DNA of 64,000 nucleotides from Adiantum capillus-veneris (Eukaryota; Streptophyta; Polypodiopsida; Polypodiales; Pteridaceae). The stretch spans positions 9,711,001 to 9,775,000 of the forward strand of contig CM043969.1 of assembly GCA_014529385.2 (NCBI GenBank), given 5' to 3'. The notes beneath the pieces were generated by a model, which worked only from the letters and a program-made list of their open reading frames with translations, ran no database searches and was not told where the DNA came from. Every line of letters begins with the position of its first letter. Positions within the stretch are counted from its first letter, which is position 1. Of the stretch, positions 34,161 to 46,279 are shown in pieces. The translations under genes were made by a program, and so were the position numbers.

Positions 34161-35460
34161 TCAATCATCACAAAAAGAAAATTTTGTTAATAAATCTAAG
34201 GAACTCTTAACAAAATACAATGATAGTTTCCCAAAAGAATTACCACTTGGGTTATTGCCGATATTTTTTGTATAGAATGGCATAAATGTGGTTGCACGTA
34301 GTAAGCTTGTTACTAAATTGCCTTACAAATTGAGTCATTTTGAGTCTATTAAGGTGTAATTCCAACTTGATGACTACCTCAATCAAGGATTTATTCAACT
34401 TAGCTTCACCATGGGCTTGTCCCATTTAGTTGCTAAAGATAAAATATGTTAATGTGTGCATGTGGGTAGAGTATCATGGTCTTAATGTGGTTACTAATAA
34501 GAATAAGTATATATTGCCAAGGGTAGAAGACTTGTTTGATAGAATCACCCATGCACATATTTCTATATCATCACGTAAGAATTAGATTTGCTGATATACT
34601 GCTTTTCAAACAAATTTTAGATAGTACAATTTTTTGATTATGTCGTTTGGCTTAACCATCACTCTAGCTACTTTCATGACACTCATAGATAACGTTTTTA
34701 AACCATATCTGAGTAAGTTTCTCATTGTTTTTCTCGATGACATTCTAGTCTATAGTGCATCTAAGGAAGAGGACTTACAATGTGTTTGATCTTATTAGGC
34801 AACATTCATGCATAATGCTTTGAAACCATATATGAGCAAGTTTCTCATTGTTTTTCTAGATGACCTTCTAGTCTATAGCGCATCTAAGGAAAAGCACTTA
34901 CAACATCTAAAGCAGGTGTTCGATCTTACTAGCAAAAACTCATGGATAGTGTTTTGAAACCATATGTGAGCAGTTTTTTATTGATTTTATTGATGACATT
35001 CTAGTCTATAGTGCATATGAGAAAGAGCACTTACAACATTTGAAGCATGTGCTGATCTTATTAGGAAACATAAATTACATGGTAAGGACACCAAGTGTGA
35101 CTTTTTGGAAACCGAAATTCACAATTTGGGGCATATAATTTCTATTGGAGGCCTTGATATAGATCAACCCAAAGTGGAAACCATCCATATATAGCCTCCT
35201 TCCAAAATTTATAGTGTTTCAATTTTTCTTAGGATTTGTTGGTTTTTATCATAGGTTTGTTAAAAACTATGCAAGAGTTATTGTTCCTATGATACAAAAC
35301 CTCTTGTGCTTGAGACAGATGCCAACAATCAAGCTATTGGAGCAGTTCTTTAAGAGGAAGGGCCAATTGCTTTTGAAAGTAAGAAACTTGATTTTGGATA
35401 GCAATTGTTTTTTGCTTATCAAAGGGAGCTATCTGTAGTAGTATACACGTTGAAAAAGTG
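34160..35460 (+). mobile_element. Old Ty3/gypsy reverse-transcriptase fossil
   Basis: Reading fragments match the RT region of plant gypsy elements in order: the segment before RT (KYNDSFPKELPLGLLP-like), LDDYLNQGFIQL, NKYILPRVEDLFDRI, KPYLSKFLIVFLDDILVYSA, and a following FLGFVGFYHRFVKNYA. Part of the palm region is present in tandem copies. It is heavily broken (more than ten breaks) and no LTRs are recognised, so it is old. Confidence 0.8.
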
Positions 35461-35840
35461 GTGATTTTATTTATATGGTGCTCAATTTGTAATAGAGTTT
35501 GACCAGCAAGCGCAAAGGGAGAAATTTTGCCCCAAAATAGAGAAAAATAGTGTAAAAATTAAAAAAATAACCTTATTTTACAAAAATTCCTCTTGACAAA
35601 TTCAAGAAAAGGAATTTTGTATGTTTGGGAAAATTGTTTTTCCCGAACATTGGTGGACACAACAATGTGAGTTTTAAGGATGTCATAATTTTTTAATCTT
35701 GAAAATTGGGTCTGGATTTGTGACATGATTAGGTATTAGATGAATGGTTCCCATCCTAATCATCAATCAGTTTATTTTTCATTGATAACAAAGCAAGATA
35801 GTTTTATAAAATCCAACAAAGTAGGAGATTTAAAATGATA
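35461..35840. other. No gene recognised
   Basis: A/T-rich sequence after the gypsy fossil; possibly more of it, too decayed to assign. Confidence 0.3.
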
Positions 35841-36203
35841 GTGCATAAGATTTTTTCAATCAATGACATCTTTTTACCAAAACAAATCACAAAAAGATAT
35901 TGAAGTTTGTGAAAAGAAAAGCATCCATCAGTTCCATATTCATTTCCTACTCTCTTACAACCAGCTAAAATTTTCTACTTTTAAAAATATAGCAAAAATC
36001 TTATTAGCCAAAGCCATAAAGAGTGAATTAAAGGGGTGCATGCATTGTGGAAAAGTAATAATTAAAGTAACCTTTCAAGTCTCATATTGTGGAGAGACTA
36101 ATCAACAACCTTATAGATGCTATTACAAAGACAATGAAGTTAGTCCAAAGACCAAGGAAATTCAAACTTTTGCCTTTTTTTTGTGGAGTCACGTTTCATT
36201 GCA
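35841..36203 (+). repeat. Direct repeat, copy 1, left of the LINE fragment
   Basis: About 360 bp, nearly identical to 37671-38065. It starts CATAAGATTTTTTCAATCAATG and ends near GTTTCATTGCA. In copy 1 it reads open with GCMHCGKVIIKV and SYCGETNQQPYRCYY, two Cys pairs, but without a recognisable family. Confidence 0.85.
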
Positions 36204-37670
36204 TGTATTGTTCTAGACCAGTCCTCTGAGGCTTGTTTTCCTTCAATCATGTGGATTGTCACTCTGCTCTCTTGTATGATTTCACAAAAGCTTGTTACAA
36301 CCAGATCTCCCTCAAACACGCGGCGGTTCCTTGCTTGCCAAATTTGGTGAAAGAAGTAGTACCTAATTATTTGAGTGCAGGCGAGAAGAGCAGGACTTCC
36401 CAACCTATTAGTACCAAAGAACAGATCAGTCTTGAAAAACTGAATTTGCCATGTCCTTTGAATCCACTTGCATATTTTCCCAGCCATGCCACTGACTGCC
36501 TGGCATCCCATGAAGAGGTGGGCAAGGTCTTCACTAGCTATTCTCACCCCGAGCAACGATCGGACCCGGTTCCTCTTTCTTGTATCTTTATGCCCGTCCG
36601 GTAGAGCACCCCACATTACCTTCCATAGAAATATCTTCATATACTGAGGCCACCTTGGCTTCCAGATGTTCTCCATGACTCCCTCCCACCGTTTTTCCAT
36701 CCAGTGCCTCTGCCATAACTTGTTGAGTGGCCTACACCAATTAGCCTCGTGTATTAATGCATGGTAAATGCCTTTAGAATGTGGTTTCCAAAAGAGGCTA
36801 CTCCTGGGCCATCTCCAAGCGTCCCATTCAAAGTTGGATTCACAAATTGACATCACCACCTTATCAAGCTCTTTCATCACCCTGTAGACTAGTAAGATCT
36901 CAAGGCCATTCAATTGAAATTGGATGGCTAAAGAGTCAGCAGTTTTCCAACACTTAGTGTTGCCATCTTAGAATTGCTCTAGTCGAACGAGCCCCTTATT
37001 ATTCACATTCCTGGCCATTTCTATCCAATAGGGGCTTTGTGGCAGCCCCAATATTTTAGAGAGCCAAGGGGCAATGCAAAATGGAGTTCTTAAAGTATCT
37101 AGGTGTTTCCCCCATTCCAAAACCTCAGTTGCTCTTTTGCACTTCCTCATCAGTTCCCCTAAGAGTCCAGCAAATCTAAGATAAGACCACTTCGGGGTAA
37201 GAAGTTTGTCGTGCATCACAACCCCCTTCCACTTCCCCCCTCTCGATCCCAGTTTTACTGCATCAAGCATTTCCTTGGTCATGATAGCCCAAGCTTGGTT
37301 TTGTTTAGTCAGTGAGACCACAAATTTGGCACAAAGGGCCTCAGCATGGGATATAAGGTTAAGAATGCCGAGCAGTCCTTGGTCTATAGGGCGAGCAACT
37401 ACCTCCCATCTAACCCACTGCCATGGTCAGGAGGTTTTCGTGTTGTTCTTCCAAAATAACCTTTTTACTGGTTTTAAGAATTCTTTCTAGTTACACTTAG
37501 CCATCTTGAGCACACGGCTGAGGAAAGCAATATACGGGATCATAAAAGCATTAATCACTCTAATCCGGCTTTGAAAGGGAAGGAGAACAAACTCCCATCT
37601 TCTCATTTTCTCAATCAATGACATCTTTTTACCAAAACAAATAACAAAAGATATTGAAGATTGTGAAAAG
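36204..37670 (-). pseudogene. LINE (L1-type) ORF2 C-terminal fragment
   Basis: Minus-strand reading has the end of the RT region (SLIEKMRRWEFVLLPF, RIRVINAFMIPYIAFLSRVL), then a middle segment (KQNQAWAIMTKEMLDAVKLG, LSKILGLPQSPYWIEMARN), then a zf-RVT-like region (WKPRWPQYMKIFLWKVMWGA, LPDGHKDTRKRN, SEDLAHLFMGCQ). These are typical of plant L1 ORF2 downstream of RT. The 5' two thirds are missing, as in most LINE copies, and the frame shifts between segments. No poly(A) tail or short target duplication was found; instead ~360-bp direct repeats lie on both sides. Confidence 0.75.
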
Positions 37671-38065
37671 AAGAGCATAAGATTTTCTCAATCAATGACA
37701 TCTTTTTACCAAAACAAATAACAAAAAGATATTGAAGTTTGTGAAAAGAAAAGCATCCATCCTTTCCATCAGTTTTATATTCATTTCCTACTCTCTTACA
37801 ACCAGCTAAAATTTTCTACTTTTGAAAATATAGCAAAAATCTTATTAGCCAAAGCCATAAAGAGTGAATTAAAGGGGTGCATGCATTGTGGAAAGGTAAT
37901 AATTAAAGTAAAAATTCCTTTCAAGTCTCATATTGTGGAGAGACTAATCAACAACCTCATAGATGCTACTACAAAGACAATGAAGTTAGGCCAAAGACCA
38001 AGGAAATTCAACCTTTCTGATCATCTTGCCCTTTTCTTTTTGTTTTGGAGTCGCGTTTCATTGCA
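37608..38065 (+). repeat. Direct repeat, copy 2, with a short extra partial copy in front
   Basis: The full copy is about 37671-38065. The first ~65 bp (TCAATCAATGACATC through AAGAGCATAAG) are also repeated just before it at 37608-37675, so the right side is a partial tandem array. Confidence 0.85.
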
Positions 38066-38632
38066 CCCCTCTTAGTTTAGGGATCAATCTATGAGCATGT
38101 ATATTGCTTAATTTGAGTTAGAAATGTTGGAGTATGTGCCCATGTAAGATGGATTGTCTATGATCTTTTGTTGTTTGTAAGGAATATTTTTCATTGTAGA
38201 TTCTTTGTTCAAGGAATGCTTGTCATTCACCTTCTCTAAACCCTCTAGTTTTTTCTACTTTGTGGCATCCATACCGTAAAATAAGTTTTTTGGCCTTCCA
38301 AATATTGTGTAAATTGGATAGTTGATCCTCAAAATCCACCAAATGAACCCACTAATTAGTCCTCAATCGAAGGCTATGAGCCCAGCTAACATTCATGTTA
38401 TTCATGCATTCCCCTTCCTGCCACATACGTTCGTCTCCAACCTAGATCTCGTGTCTAGCCACGACTCCTACCCTATCTGTGACATCACCTAATATTTTCT
38501 TTTTCATCGAAAAGTGGGATAACTTCGAAGATACCCAAGGGCTTGGTAGCATCTATTGAGATTCCTCTTAATGCGTCCCCAAAAAATATTAAACTTACAT
38601 CGGGGTAATACTGCACGAGGTAAACTTACAAG
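38066..38632. other. No gene recognised
   Basis: Nothing supported. Confidence 0.4.
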
Positions 38633-38926
38633 GGGGTAATACTTACTTTACCTCAAAGAGGTAAAGTTATTTGAGGGGAGGGGAGTCGGGGCTAGAAAAA
38701 CACATTTTCCTAACCGGTGAAAATAAGGGTAAATTTGAAATTATCCCAGTTTTGTAGGTCAAAATTTGAAGCTTTTGCCGGTAATTACACTAAGACTTGT
38801 GTGAATTTCCTTATTTTCTTAAAGGCAAGCTCAAAATCTAACTAGGACTTTACATTTTCAGCCAGTAAAAATACACTAGACCGTAGTTTTTTTCTAACAT
38901 TGAGGTGGGTAAAGTAAGTATTACCC
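38633..38926. mobile_element. Candidate MITE with ~22-bp inverted ends
   Basis: The left end GGGTAATACTTACTTTACC is matched by GGTAAAGTAAGTATTACCC at the right. The size (~290 bp), lack of coding and A/T-rich interior fit a MITE. No clear target duplication. Another GGGGTAATAC word just outside at 38601 makes the left boundary uncertain. Confidence 0.5.
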
Positions 38927-40358
38927 TATCCCTCCTACTAGAGAGATGAGGCATCGTTAAGCAATGCCCACCTCTTATTGGAGGGATGGTTGTTCCTAGG
39001 AACGATCTTGATTAAGGCTTAGTTTGCCGACCAAATCTGACACGTTAGAGCTTTCCACCTGCTTCGTAAGGTAACTATGCCTAAAAGGGCATAGTTACAA
39101 AACTATGCCAGGTCACCACAGCTATTCTTTGAGCTTCTCTCTCTTGCCTGCGCTTGGCTCTCCCTCTCTCTACCCACTGATCTCCTGCCAGAAGTTCTCT
39201 AGGCTTACAGGTAACTAAGCCTCGCATGACCATGCCCCAAGGAGGGCTTGCAAGAGGCCAATTTATTCATCACTACTAGTCTACCTTGGTTAGCCAAGGC
39301 ACACGTGAGGACAAGAATCTCCCTCTAGAGACTGTCATTGGAATTTGGCTTGATGGCCTGATGCACACAATGGTGTGCCCTTGTGAACGACCACACATGT
39401 GAAGCTGTAGTTCCAAGTTCCACCCTTGGTGTCCCCTTGTGGACGGACCACACATGTGAAGCCGTAGTTCCACCTTTGTCCCAATTTTTGGCCATTTCAC
39501 ACGCTGAGCAAAGGAAAGACGTTAATAGCCAAGGAAACAGCTGATTCGTGGGATTATACTAAACTAGGGTTGTGTAGAGAAATGTTGCTAGCTTTTAAGG
39601 TAGGGAGCTTCTTTTTAGCGGTTACAAGGAAGCCTTCTTTCCTACACGCCAAAAGAGCCCCACACAAAAAAAAAAAAAAACAAGGTGTCATGGTGTGTCC
39701 TTAGGATAGAGCGGGGCTACCTTGAAAAGTAAGGAAGGGGGGCAGAAGAAGAAGAAGAAGACATGCATGTGGATGTGGGCCGCTGGGGGATGAAGATGAT
39801 GGACTCCAGTGTATGAGCTTCCCGAGGAGGCGAGCAAGCGGCTGCGGAGCCCACGAGCAGCCCCCCACAAAAGCAGAGGCACTCACCCACAGGCTACAGG
39901 CACAGGTACGTCCTATTTTATAATCAACCCCACCCGCACCCCACGGCCATTTGCCAGTGACGTGATAGCCACTCACAGACGCACCGCCCTGCCCCCACTT
40001 GCATGTCCTCTCCGTCCGCCTCCCATCCCACACGCTACAGTCTCTTGCCGTATATGTCCAAATGAGGCCCAGTGCCCATCCACATTTTACATCCCTATCT
40101 ATCGCTTTTGCCCCCTTGAGAATGCCAATTATATATGCCCCCCCCCCCCCAGGCTGGCTATGCTTTGACCATCTTTTTCCCATTTTCTTCACATCGAATC
40201 TGGCCATCCACAGTCCGCACACTTACATCTCCTACCGCCACTCTGTGACCCCGAAGAGACCCTCCTTCACCACTCCCAAATTACAAACCCACCCATAGGG
40301 CCCACCAGTGGCTTCATTTTACACATGGCATTTTATCCACACTAGTTTGGCCGAAGGC

Positions 40359-40361
<3 letters not shown>
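38927..40361. other. No gene recognised; small tandem duplication and a GC-rich patch
   Basis: At 39370-39480 a ~50-bp unit (TTGTG..CG.CCACACATGTGAAGC) occurs twice. Around 39800-40250 the sequence is GC-rich with C runs (40141-40150). Open frames there on both strands show no recognisable protein content. Confidence 0.4.
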
Positions 40362-40401
<40 letters not shown>

Positions 40402-40419
40402 AGTATAGACTAGTTTGGC

Positions 40420-40502
<83 letters not shown>
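40362..40502. repeat. Duplicated (CT)n block followed by (TA)n
   Basis: The motif ACTAGTTTGGCCG plus CT array occurs twice in tandem, and the second copy runs into about 44 bp of TA. Confidence 0.93.
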
Positions 40503-40505
<3 letters not shown>

Positions 40506-41646
40506 ACGTGTATCGAAGTTTTTCTTAGTTTTGGAGTTTAGCCTTCATGTCGCAGATTTCAACACCTGTGAAAGGCTCCCCCTTCCGTTGTATTATGTTA
40601 GTTTAGATAGATTATGTAACACACCCTTCACCAATACAATAAATTAGTTAGATGTATTTTCAATCTTGAAAATTTGCAACGCAAGGGTGCGCGCCAAATA
40701 TTAACCCCTAGCCCACCAAGGTTAATTTTTGACAATTTTTCATGGTGAAAATTTGAAACACGGTAATTTGCCTTTAAAATAACCTTTAATATTTTCAAAT
40801 TGAAGGGCAAAGGTGCGTGTCAAAATCAACCCTAGAGCCAATGACCCTTTCAAATTATAGTCCTAGCAAGTGTTCCCAAAAAGGTTGTCCTTATTGTGTT
40901 TTTGGCTACAACTAAAATTGCAATACCTTGGCTAGTTTTCGAGCTTGTCTTGAAGAAAATGGTAATATTTTACAAGTTCTAGTCAAGAAACTGGCACATC
41001 TTCAAATTTTGGTATAAAAAATGGGCGAGCGATAAGCTTGCCCTTTTTCTCTATGATTAAAAAATAAATTTGGCAAGTCCTAGCCTTGGCAAAACCTTGT
41101 CATCTAACACGGGCTCAACTCACCATTGATTTTGTGTGTTGTTGTAATAATAAACAAACCTTGTAACTTTGATAGTGCCCTCTTCCAAGGGGATTTGCTA
41201 GTAGTATTAGGGAGACGTCACCTACGTGCACCGAAATTGCCTCTTTGACCCCTATGTACGGTACCATCCTTTGCAAAATCAACCCTTTTTGCCTTTAAAA
41301 TCCCTCTGCTGTACACTCAAGTGATACCGTACGGTAACCCTTAGTTAATACCTTGAGGCCCTCGCCCTTGTAGAGGATATGTGGGGACTTTAAACGGTGC
41401 TTTGCTTCCTTCTAGTCATCTATCCATGACAATGTAGGAATCTCAATCCAATCCCTATGCTTCGTTAATCCACCATAAGAGGGTAAAATCACTTGATTGT
41501 TCAAGGTCAAGAGTAGAACTACAAGCTACAAACCTTACCATTGGATTAGCTAACTACTCATAATGGACCCAAAGGAGAGGAAGGTTGCTAAGTTGCATAT
41601 TATTTGCAGATGAACTAGCTCAAAAAAGAAGAGTTCAGTCCCAAGG
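40503..41646. other. No gene recognised
   Basis: Two loosely similar stretches around 40670-40720 and 40790-40850 share GCAAAGGTGCG/GCAAGGGTGCG words. Nothing else is supported. Confidence 0.4.
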
Positions 41647-41789
41647 AGCTAGCTTGGTTGTTTGAGCATTCATCCTTGGTGATCAGGGTCATTGGTTCAA
41701 ATGCGATCAAGTGACATGTTGGCGTTCACGGACATACTTTCTCACCTCGCACGAGAGTTGTGTAAATATTTGCCAAAAAAAAAAAAAAA
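41647..41789 (+). mobile_element. tRNA-type SINE candidate
   Basis: An A-box-like TAGCTTGGTTGTTTGAGC, a B-box-like GGTTCAAATGCG about 45 bp later, a ~70-bp unrelated body and a 15-A tail at the 3' end. This is the plan of a tRNA-derived SINE. Clear target duplications were not found. Confidence 0.6.
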
Positions 41790-42835
41790 GCTAAAAGGGA
41801 GGGAGGCAAAAATACAATCGTACAATTTTACCTTTCTCTAAAAGAAAAAATGCAATTGTACAACTTTGTTTAATAGGTAGACAATCTCCATGACCTCATA
41901 ACCGTAAACTCTAGAACTGGTTAGCCTACTTAAATCAGAGAAAATTATAGAAGACAAATATATTTTTTAATTAGCTAACCTACTTTGATGTTGAATAATC
42001 AAAGTCCAAGAAGTTAGAACTTTGTTAGGCATCTTGCACCAATTTTCAAATAGAAAAATGTATTTAACGACGAGAAAGAGATGGTCATAAAAAGTGGATT
42101 TTATCCCCAATATATTTTACCTTATCATCTTACATCACATTTCTACTGTTTTTGTCTAGCATATTGTATATTTTAAATTTTCCTTGCTTCTTTTACTTCA
42201 ATTTTTACTATTTTTGTCTAGCACATTGTATGTTTTAATTTAGCATTGCTTTTTTTTATACTTAGCTTTGCAAATTGTAGGTTACCGTTGTCGAGCGGCA
42301 TGTCTACTTTTATAGGCTAGCATTTGTAGATTTTGAACTTTTTTACTCATTCATGCTCTCTTGGACACACAATTCAAACTGTCCAATCTAGAATGAAAAG
42401 GTTGAGAAGTATGAACATAATTATTGTAGCAAGAGTTTAGGTCAATTAGGTGATTCAAAGCACATTGGGTCTTGATACCACCATGAATACTAGTATAGTT
42501 TGGCTCTTCTGATAGTTTTGGACTTTTGTGTAGCCATGCTACAGTTACTAGATATGGAGGTATCCCATACAAACAAGAAAACAAGATAGCATTAATCACT
42601 ACTAGAAAACAACTTCTTTTTGTCGGCGCAAATTTATAGGAAAAACTAATTTGAAAAACAGGATGTAGACAAAGATTCAAGTTATCCACCATAAAATCTA
42701 ATGTAATGCCCAATATCTTGATCTTGATAATTAAAGTTTATTGAAAGTATTATTGGGATTCTTATCTTCAATCGCAATTTTTATATACCAAACCAGGATT
42801 AGTACCAATATGATTGTTGTTTTACAAGTGTGTGT
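41790..42835. other. No gene recognised
   Basis: A/T-rich sequence; TTTTTGTCTAGCA..TTGTAT occurs twice near 42150 and 42210. Nothing else. Confidence 0.4.
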
Positions 42836-42837
42836 GT

Positions 42838-42909
<72 letters not shown>

Positions 42910-42936
42910 AGAGAGAGAGAGAGAGAGAGAGAGAAA
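42836..42936. repeat. Compound (CA)n(TA)n(GA)n microsatellite
   Basis: Three dinucleotide arrays in direct succession. Confidence 0.97.
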
Positions 42937-43399
42937 AGAAGAAGAAGAAAAATGTCTACATACATGAAGAGTGCTTCAAGCCATGAATGTGTGTGTATAC
43001 ATATAACATCATTCCCTACACCCACATTTGAAAATTGCTTATAGGATTATTTTTATGTTTAAGAGTGTATGACATCATGCTTTTCAAACCAATCACACAT
43101 CTTGAAAATTTTCTTGTCCCTAGTCACCACATGCTATGATTACTCACATGGTGCTTGAAATGGTTCTTTTATGTCACATCATCCATAGAAAATATGTGTA
43201 TGAATTGACCTAATGTCCAAATGTTTTAATATTGGTAAATGTAGTATGGTCTCCCTTGCATCAATTATTTGGTCCACAAATATATCCAAATCTTAATAGA
43301 TTCCCTACCTTGAACAAAGAGCATGAGAGCCAACTTGTGTAAACAATGGAGCTTAGTTGTTGAAATGACTTATGTTAGTGGCCCCAACATGATTATGTG

Positions 43400-44410
43400 T
43401 GGGCACATTGATTGACTATTGTTTTTTCATCATGTTCATTAGTCCTTCGATGCACAGTGCGGCACTATTATCAATGTAAACAAACTTCTTGCACATCATT
43501 TGTACCATGTCTACATCATGCTGGATTCTGTTCCTCGGGCGGCGGGTAAATATGCAATGGAATTGAACATTGAGGTGGATTGAAAGAGTGGGTGCCAGGA
43601 TAAAGCCATACAATAAAGAAGAGAAGGAGCATTCCCACTTTCCTTGAACAACACACCTCACATGCATTGCTTTTGGTAAACTATTTTCAAATGATTTATC
43701 ATAGTAAGAAGAAAAGTGATGTCTATATTTCTCTACAACATGGGCTCCATATAAGGAAGGAATGAGCCGTGATCATCTCTAATGGAGAAATTGATTCTAA
43801 ATTTGGTGGGAGGGTCCCAAGGATCCACTAAGGTTGATTGCCTTTTTTTAACTCCCTACAATTGATATAACTAAAGAAAACTATGAAACAAGTTCTAATT
43901 GACCTTTCTCCTCCCTTCCTTCTTTCCAAAAAGTGAACCTTACCTTCCCATTGGTAGCATTGGGACATCTCAACAATCATACGATGGTATAAAACATTCC
44001 TTGGGAACTTAATACTTTTGTTCTTGGTTGTATGATGGAGATGCCTTTCCAATGACCCACATATATGAAGTGACAAGGGTGGGAGGTGCTCCACCATTGC
44101 TACTCCATTTGAAGGGTCAATAGGGGGAAGTCTTTGCATTTTCACTAAGTATGATAAGTGGAAGTTATCTTGGACTTAGAAATATAAATTGGTTATTTGT
44201 CAATCGAGCGAGCGGTCTCGATTGTCATACATAACCTTGTTACTTACAATTAATATCGACTTTAATCTCAACCAGCCATGCGAAGTCTCCAACCACCACT
44301 TTGAGTTTTTAATAATACTTGTTCTCTTCTGATAGAAGAAATATGTTGTAGATGAAGGGTCAATTCCAAATATTATTGGCAGCATGAGATTTGGGATGTA
44401 ATCCAAGATT
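43400..44410 (-). pseudogene. Decayed coding-like stretch, unrecognised
   Basis: From 44406 down to 43828 one minus-strand frame stays coding-like with only two stops near 44190 and 44160: SSTTYFFYQKRTSIIKN, WWLETSHGWLRLKSILIVS, LPPLSLHICGSLERHLHHTT, IKFPRNVLYHRMIVEM and RRKGGERSIRTCF. Fragments continue to about 43416. I do not recognise the protein. The length and even composition are more than expected by chance, but no function can be given. Confidence 0.35.
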
Positions 44411-44689
44411 TTCCTTAGTTAACACTAAGTTGGTAACAAAGCAATAATTCTATTTTCTAGGATGCTTTTATGTCTTTGCTAATCAAGATATGTTTCTAAT
44501 TTATTGAACGGGAATGCAAGGGATGGGTTCATACAGCCAATGCCAACACTACATCGATTGATCAAACTTCCTTAGGCACGTAATAATGAAAATATTCACA
44601 AGAAACATTAAAAAAATAAACCCATGTACTAGCAAAGATGTACATTCTTGATATTCTCACCCAAAGCACTGATTTTTTTTCTAAAACTT

Positions 44690-44911
44690 ATGGTGGGTAG
44701 CTCTTGATACCTTTTGTCAAGACAAAGGTTTTGACAGAAGGAGGTAGGAGCCAGTGGGAATAGGGGCTAGAGGGATCTCTATTCCAAGAGGATGCTTGGC
44801 AAGCGGTCCTAAATATCGAGGGCATGGATGGCATATATATAGGGTTGGATGGATGGATTTTCAGATATCCTAGGTCGTGGGGTCCCTCTCTCTTTACAGT
44901 GGTATTAGAGC
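44690..44911 (+). mobile_element. LTR-like remnant with TATA box and primer site
   Basis: TGGTATTAGAGC (44900-44911), one base off the initiator-Met primer site, directly follows a sequence ending TTTACA. A TATATATA box lies about 65 bp before. This fits the 3' part of a copia-type 5' LTR. No second LTR was found. It is broken. Confidence 0.5.
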
Positions 44912-45925
44912 CTTTCGGTCTTCTCACATGCTTCGTTTTACACTTGAAAGTCACTATAGCAAAAATTTGCGACTTGATGCTATTTCCGGATATATGATTT
45001 CCTCGTATGATCTTCCTCTTGATAGGAAGGAAGCATCACCTCGACCTCCATGAACTCGAGCATTTGCAACTGGTTGCCCCAGTGTGCTCGTCAAAGTTTG
45101 TTTCTGCAATGGCCTTCAAAATAGCCTCTACAACCCAATGCAAGCACACCTCTCTCATGAGCCCTACTCAAAACCGTTGAGAAGTTTCTGTTTCCCATAT
45201 TGATAGGGTCCATTTAAAGTGAGTGCCCTATTTGAGTACCCCTTCTATAGGATGTTTTTTTCATAACAAATATACATAAGCAATCAATTCACTCGTTTGA
45301 TGATTTTGTCTTGAACTTGTGCAGGGATTAGAGGCTCAAAGTAGTCAGATGACACTATCCTTGGATCAGAATTACAAGGAATTGATTATGCTTACTATGG
45401 TTATGTGTAAATTTTCTTTGGGCTCAATATTTTTCTTGATTACCATGATCTTCAAACATCATTTTGAATACTGGAAGTATAGATGGCCATGTCAATCGGA
45501 GAGAGTGAACTAATATTAGCTGTTGAAAAGTAGCACTCCACAGCTGAGTGTCACGGGCAAGCAATCCCATTCGTACATTTACTGCACTTTCTTGCGCAGA
45601 ATTCAGTGGGTGTCTGTTGGATGCACACCATCTCAATATGCGGAAACTTTAGGGGACACCATTATCCTACGCACAAGCCTACACACCAATGATTGCTTGG
45701 CAAATCAGCATCCGAAATCACTCAATTGCTGCCACATCATCAATCATAATATCCATGTCTCCCCTCAATGAAAGCATGCCAATTCAGTGCTGGAAACTCA
45801 GAATGAGCCAAATCACGTGTATGGTAGCTGCCTGTGCCATCTAAGCAGCATTGCCCTTGCTCTGGACAATTGTCCCCTATGGCATGCCGCTATTGGCCCT
45901 CACTCCCCTAGACCTTTTATGGCTA
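44912..45925. other. No gene recognised
   Basis: May include the first part of the LTR remnant's interior; no polyprotein motif is seen. Confidence 0.4.
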
Positions 45926-46018
45926 GGAATGGTCGCTTAGTGACCATTCCCATAATCACTGCTCCCAAATCCCATCGGTCGCCTTGATTACGGGGAATGG
46001 TCACTAAGCGACCATTCC
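45926..46018. repeat. Pair of 25-bp near-palindromes
   Basis: GGAATGGTCGCTTAGTGACC + ATTCC at 45926-45950, and its exact reverse complement at 45994-46018. Each copy is itself almost self-complementary. Confidence 0.85.
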
Positions 46019-46279
46019 CTACACCATAAGAAAACAAAGGTGTCACCTGTAGCATTTACTGAGAACAAAGAGAAACTAGCGAGGGGAATAAGTACAGTAA
46101 AAATACTTGTTGAGAGTTTAGAATTAGAGGGGAGGAAGTTGAGTTATGTAGCCACCAAGCAAGAGCAAGCTAAGGGCCTTTCCTTCACATCCAAGAAAAA
46201 CAACCTAGAACTTTGTTTCCACAGTCATACAAAGCATATCCTGCAAAATGAACGTCCTCCAAGGGAAGACAAAGGCCTT

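Noticed and set aside
39701-40222. 173-codon open frame in GC-rich sequence
   Set aside because: Open on both strands because stop codons are rare in GC-rich DNA. No domain, no splice context, low-complexity Ser/Pro runs.
45424-45990. Kinase-like words (DRWDLGAVIMGMVT) on the minus strand
   Set aside because: Only one subdomain-like patch, and part of it is encoded by the 25-bp near-palindrome. No catalytic loop or glycine loop nearby.
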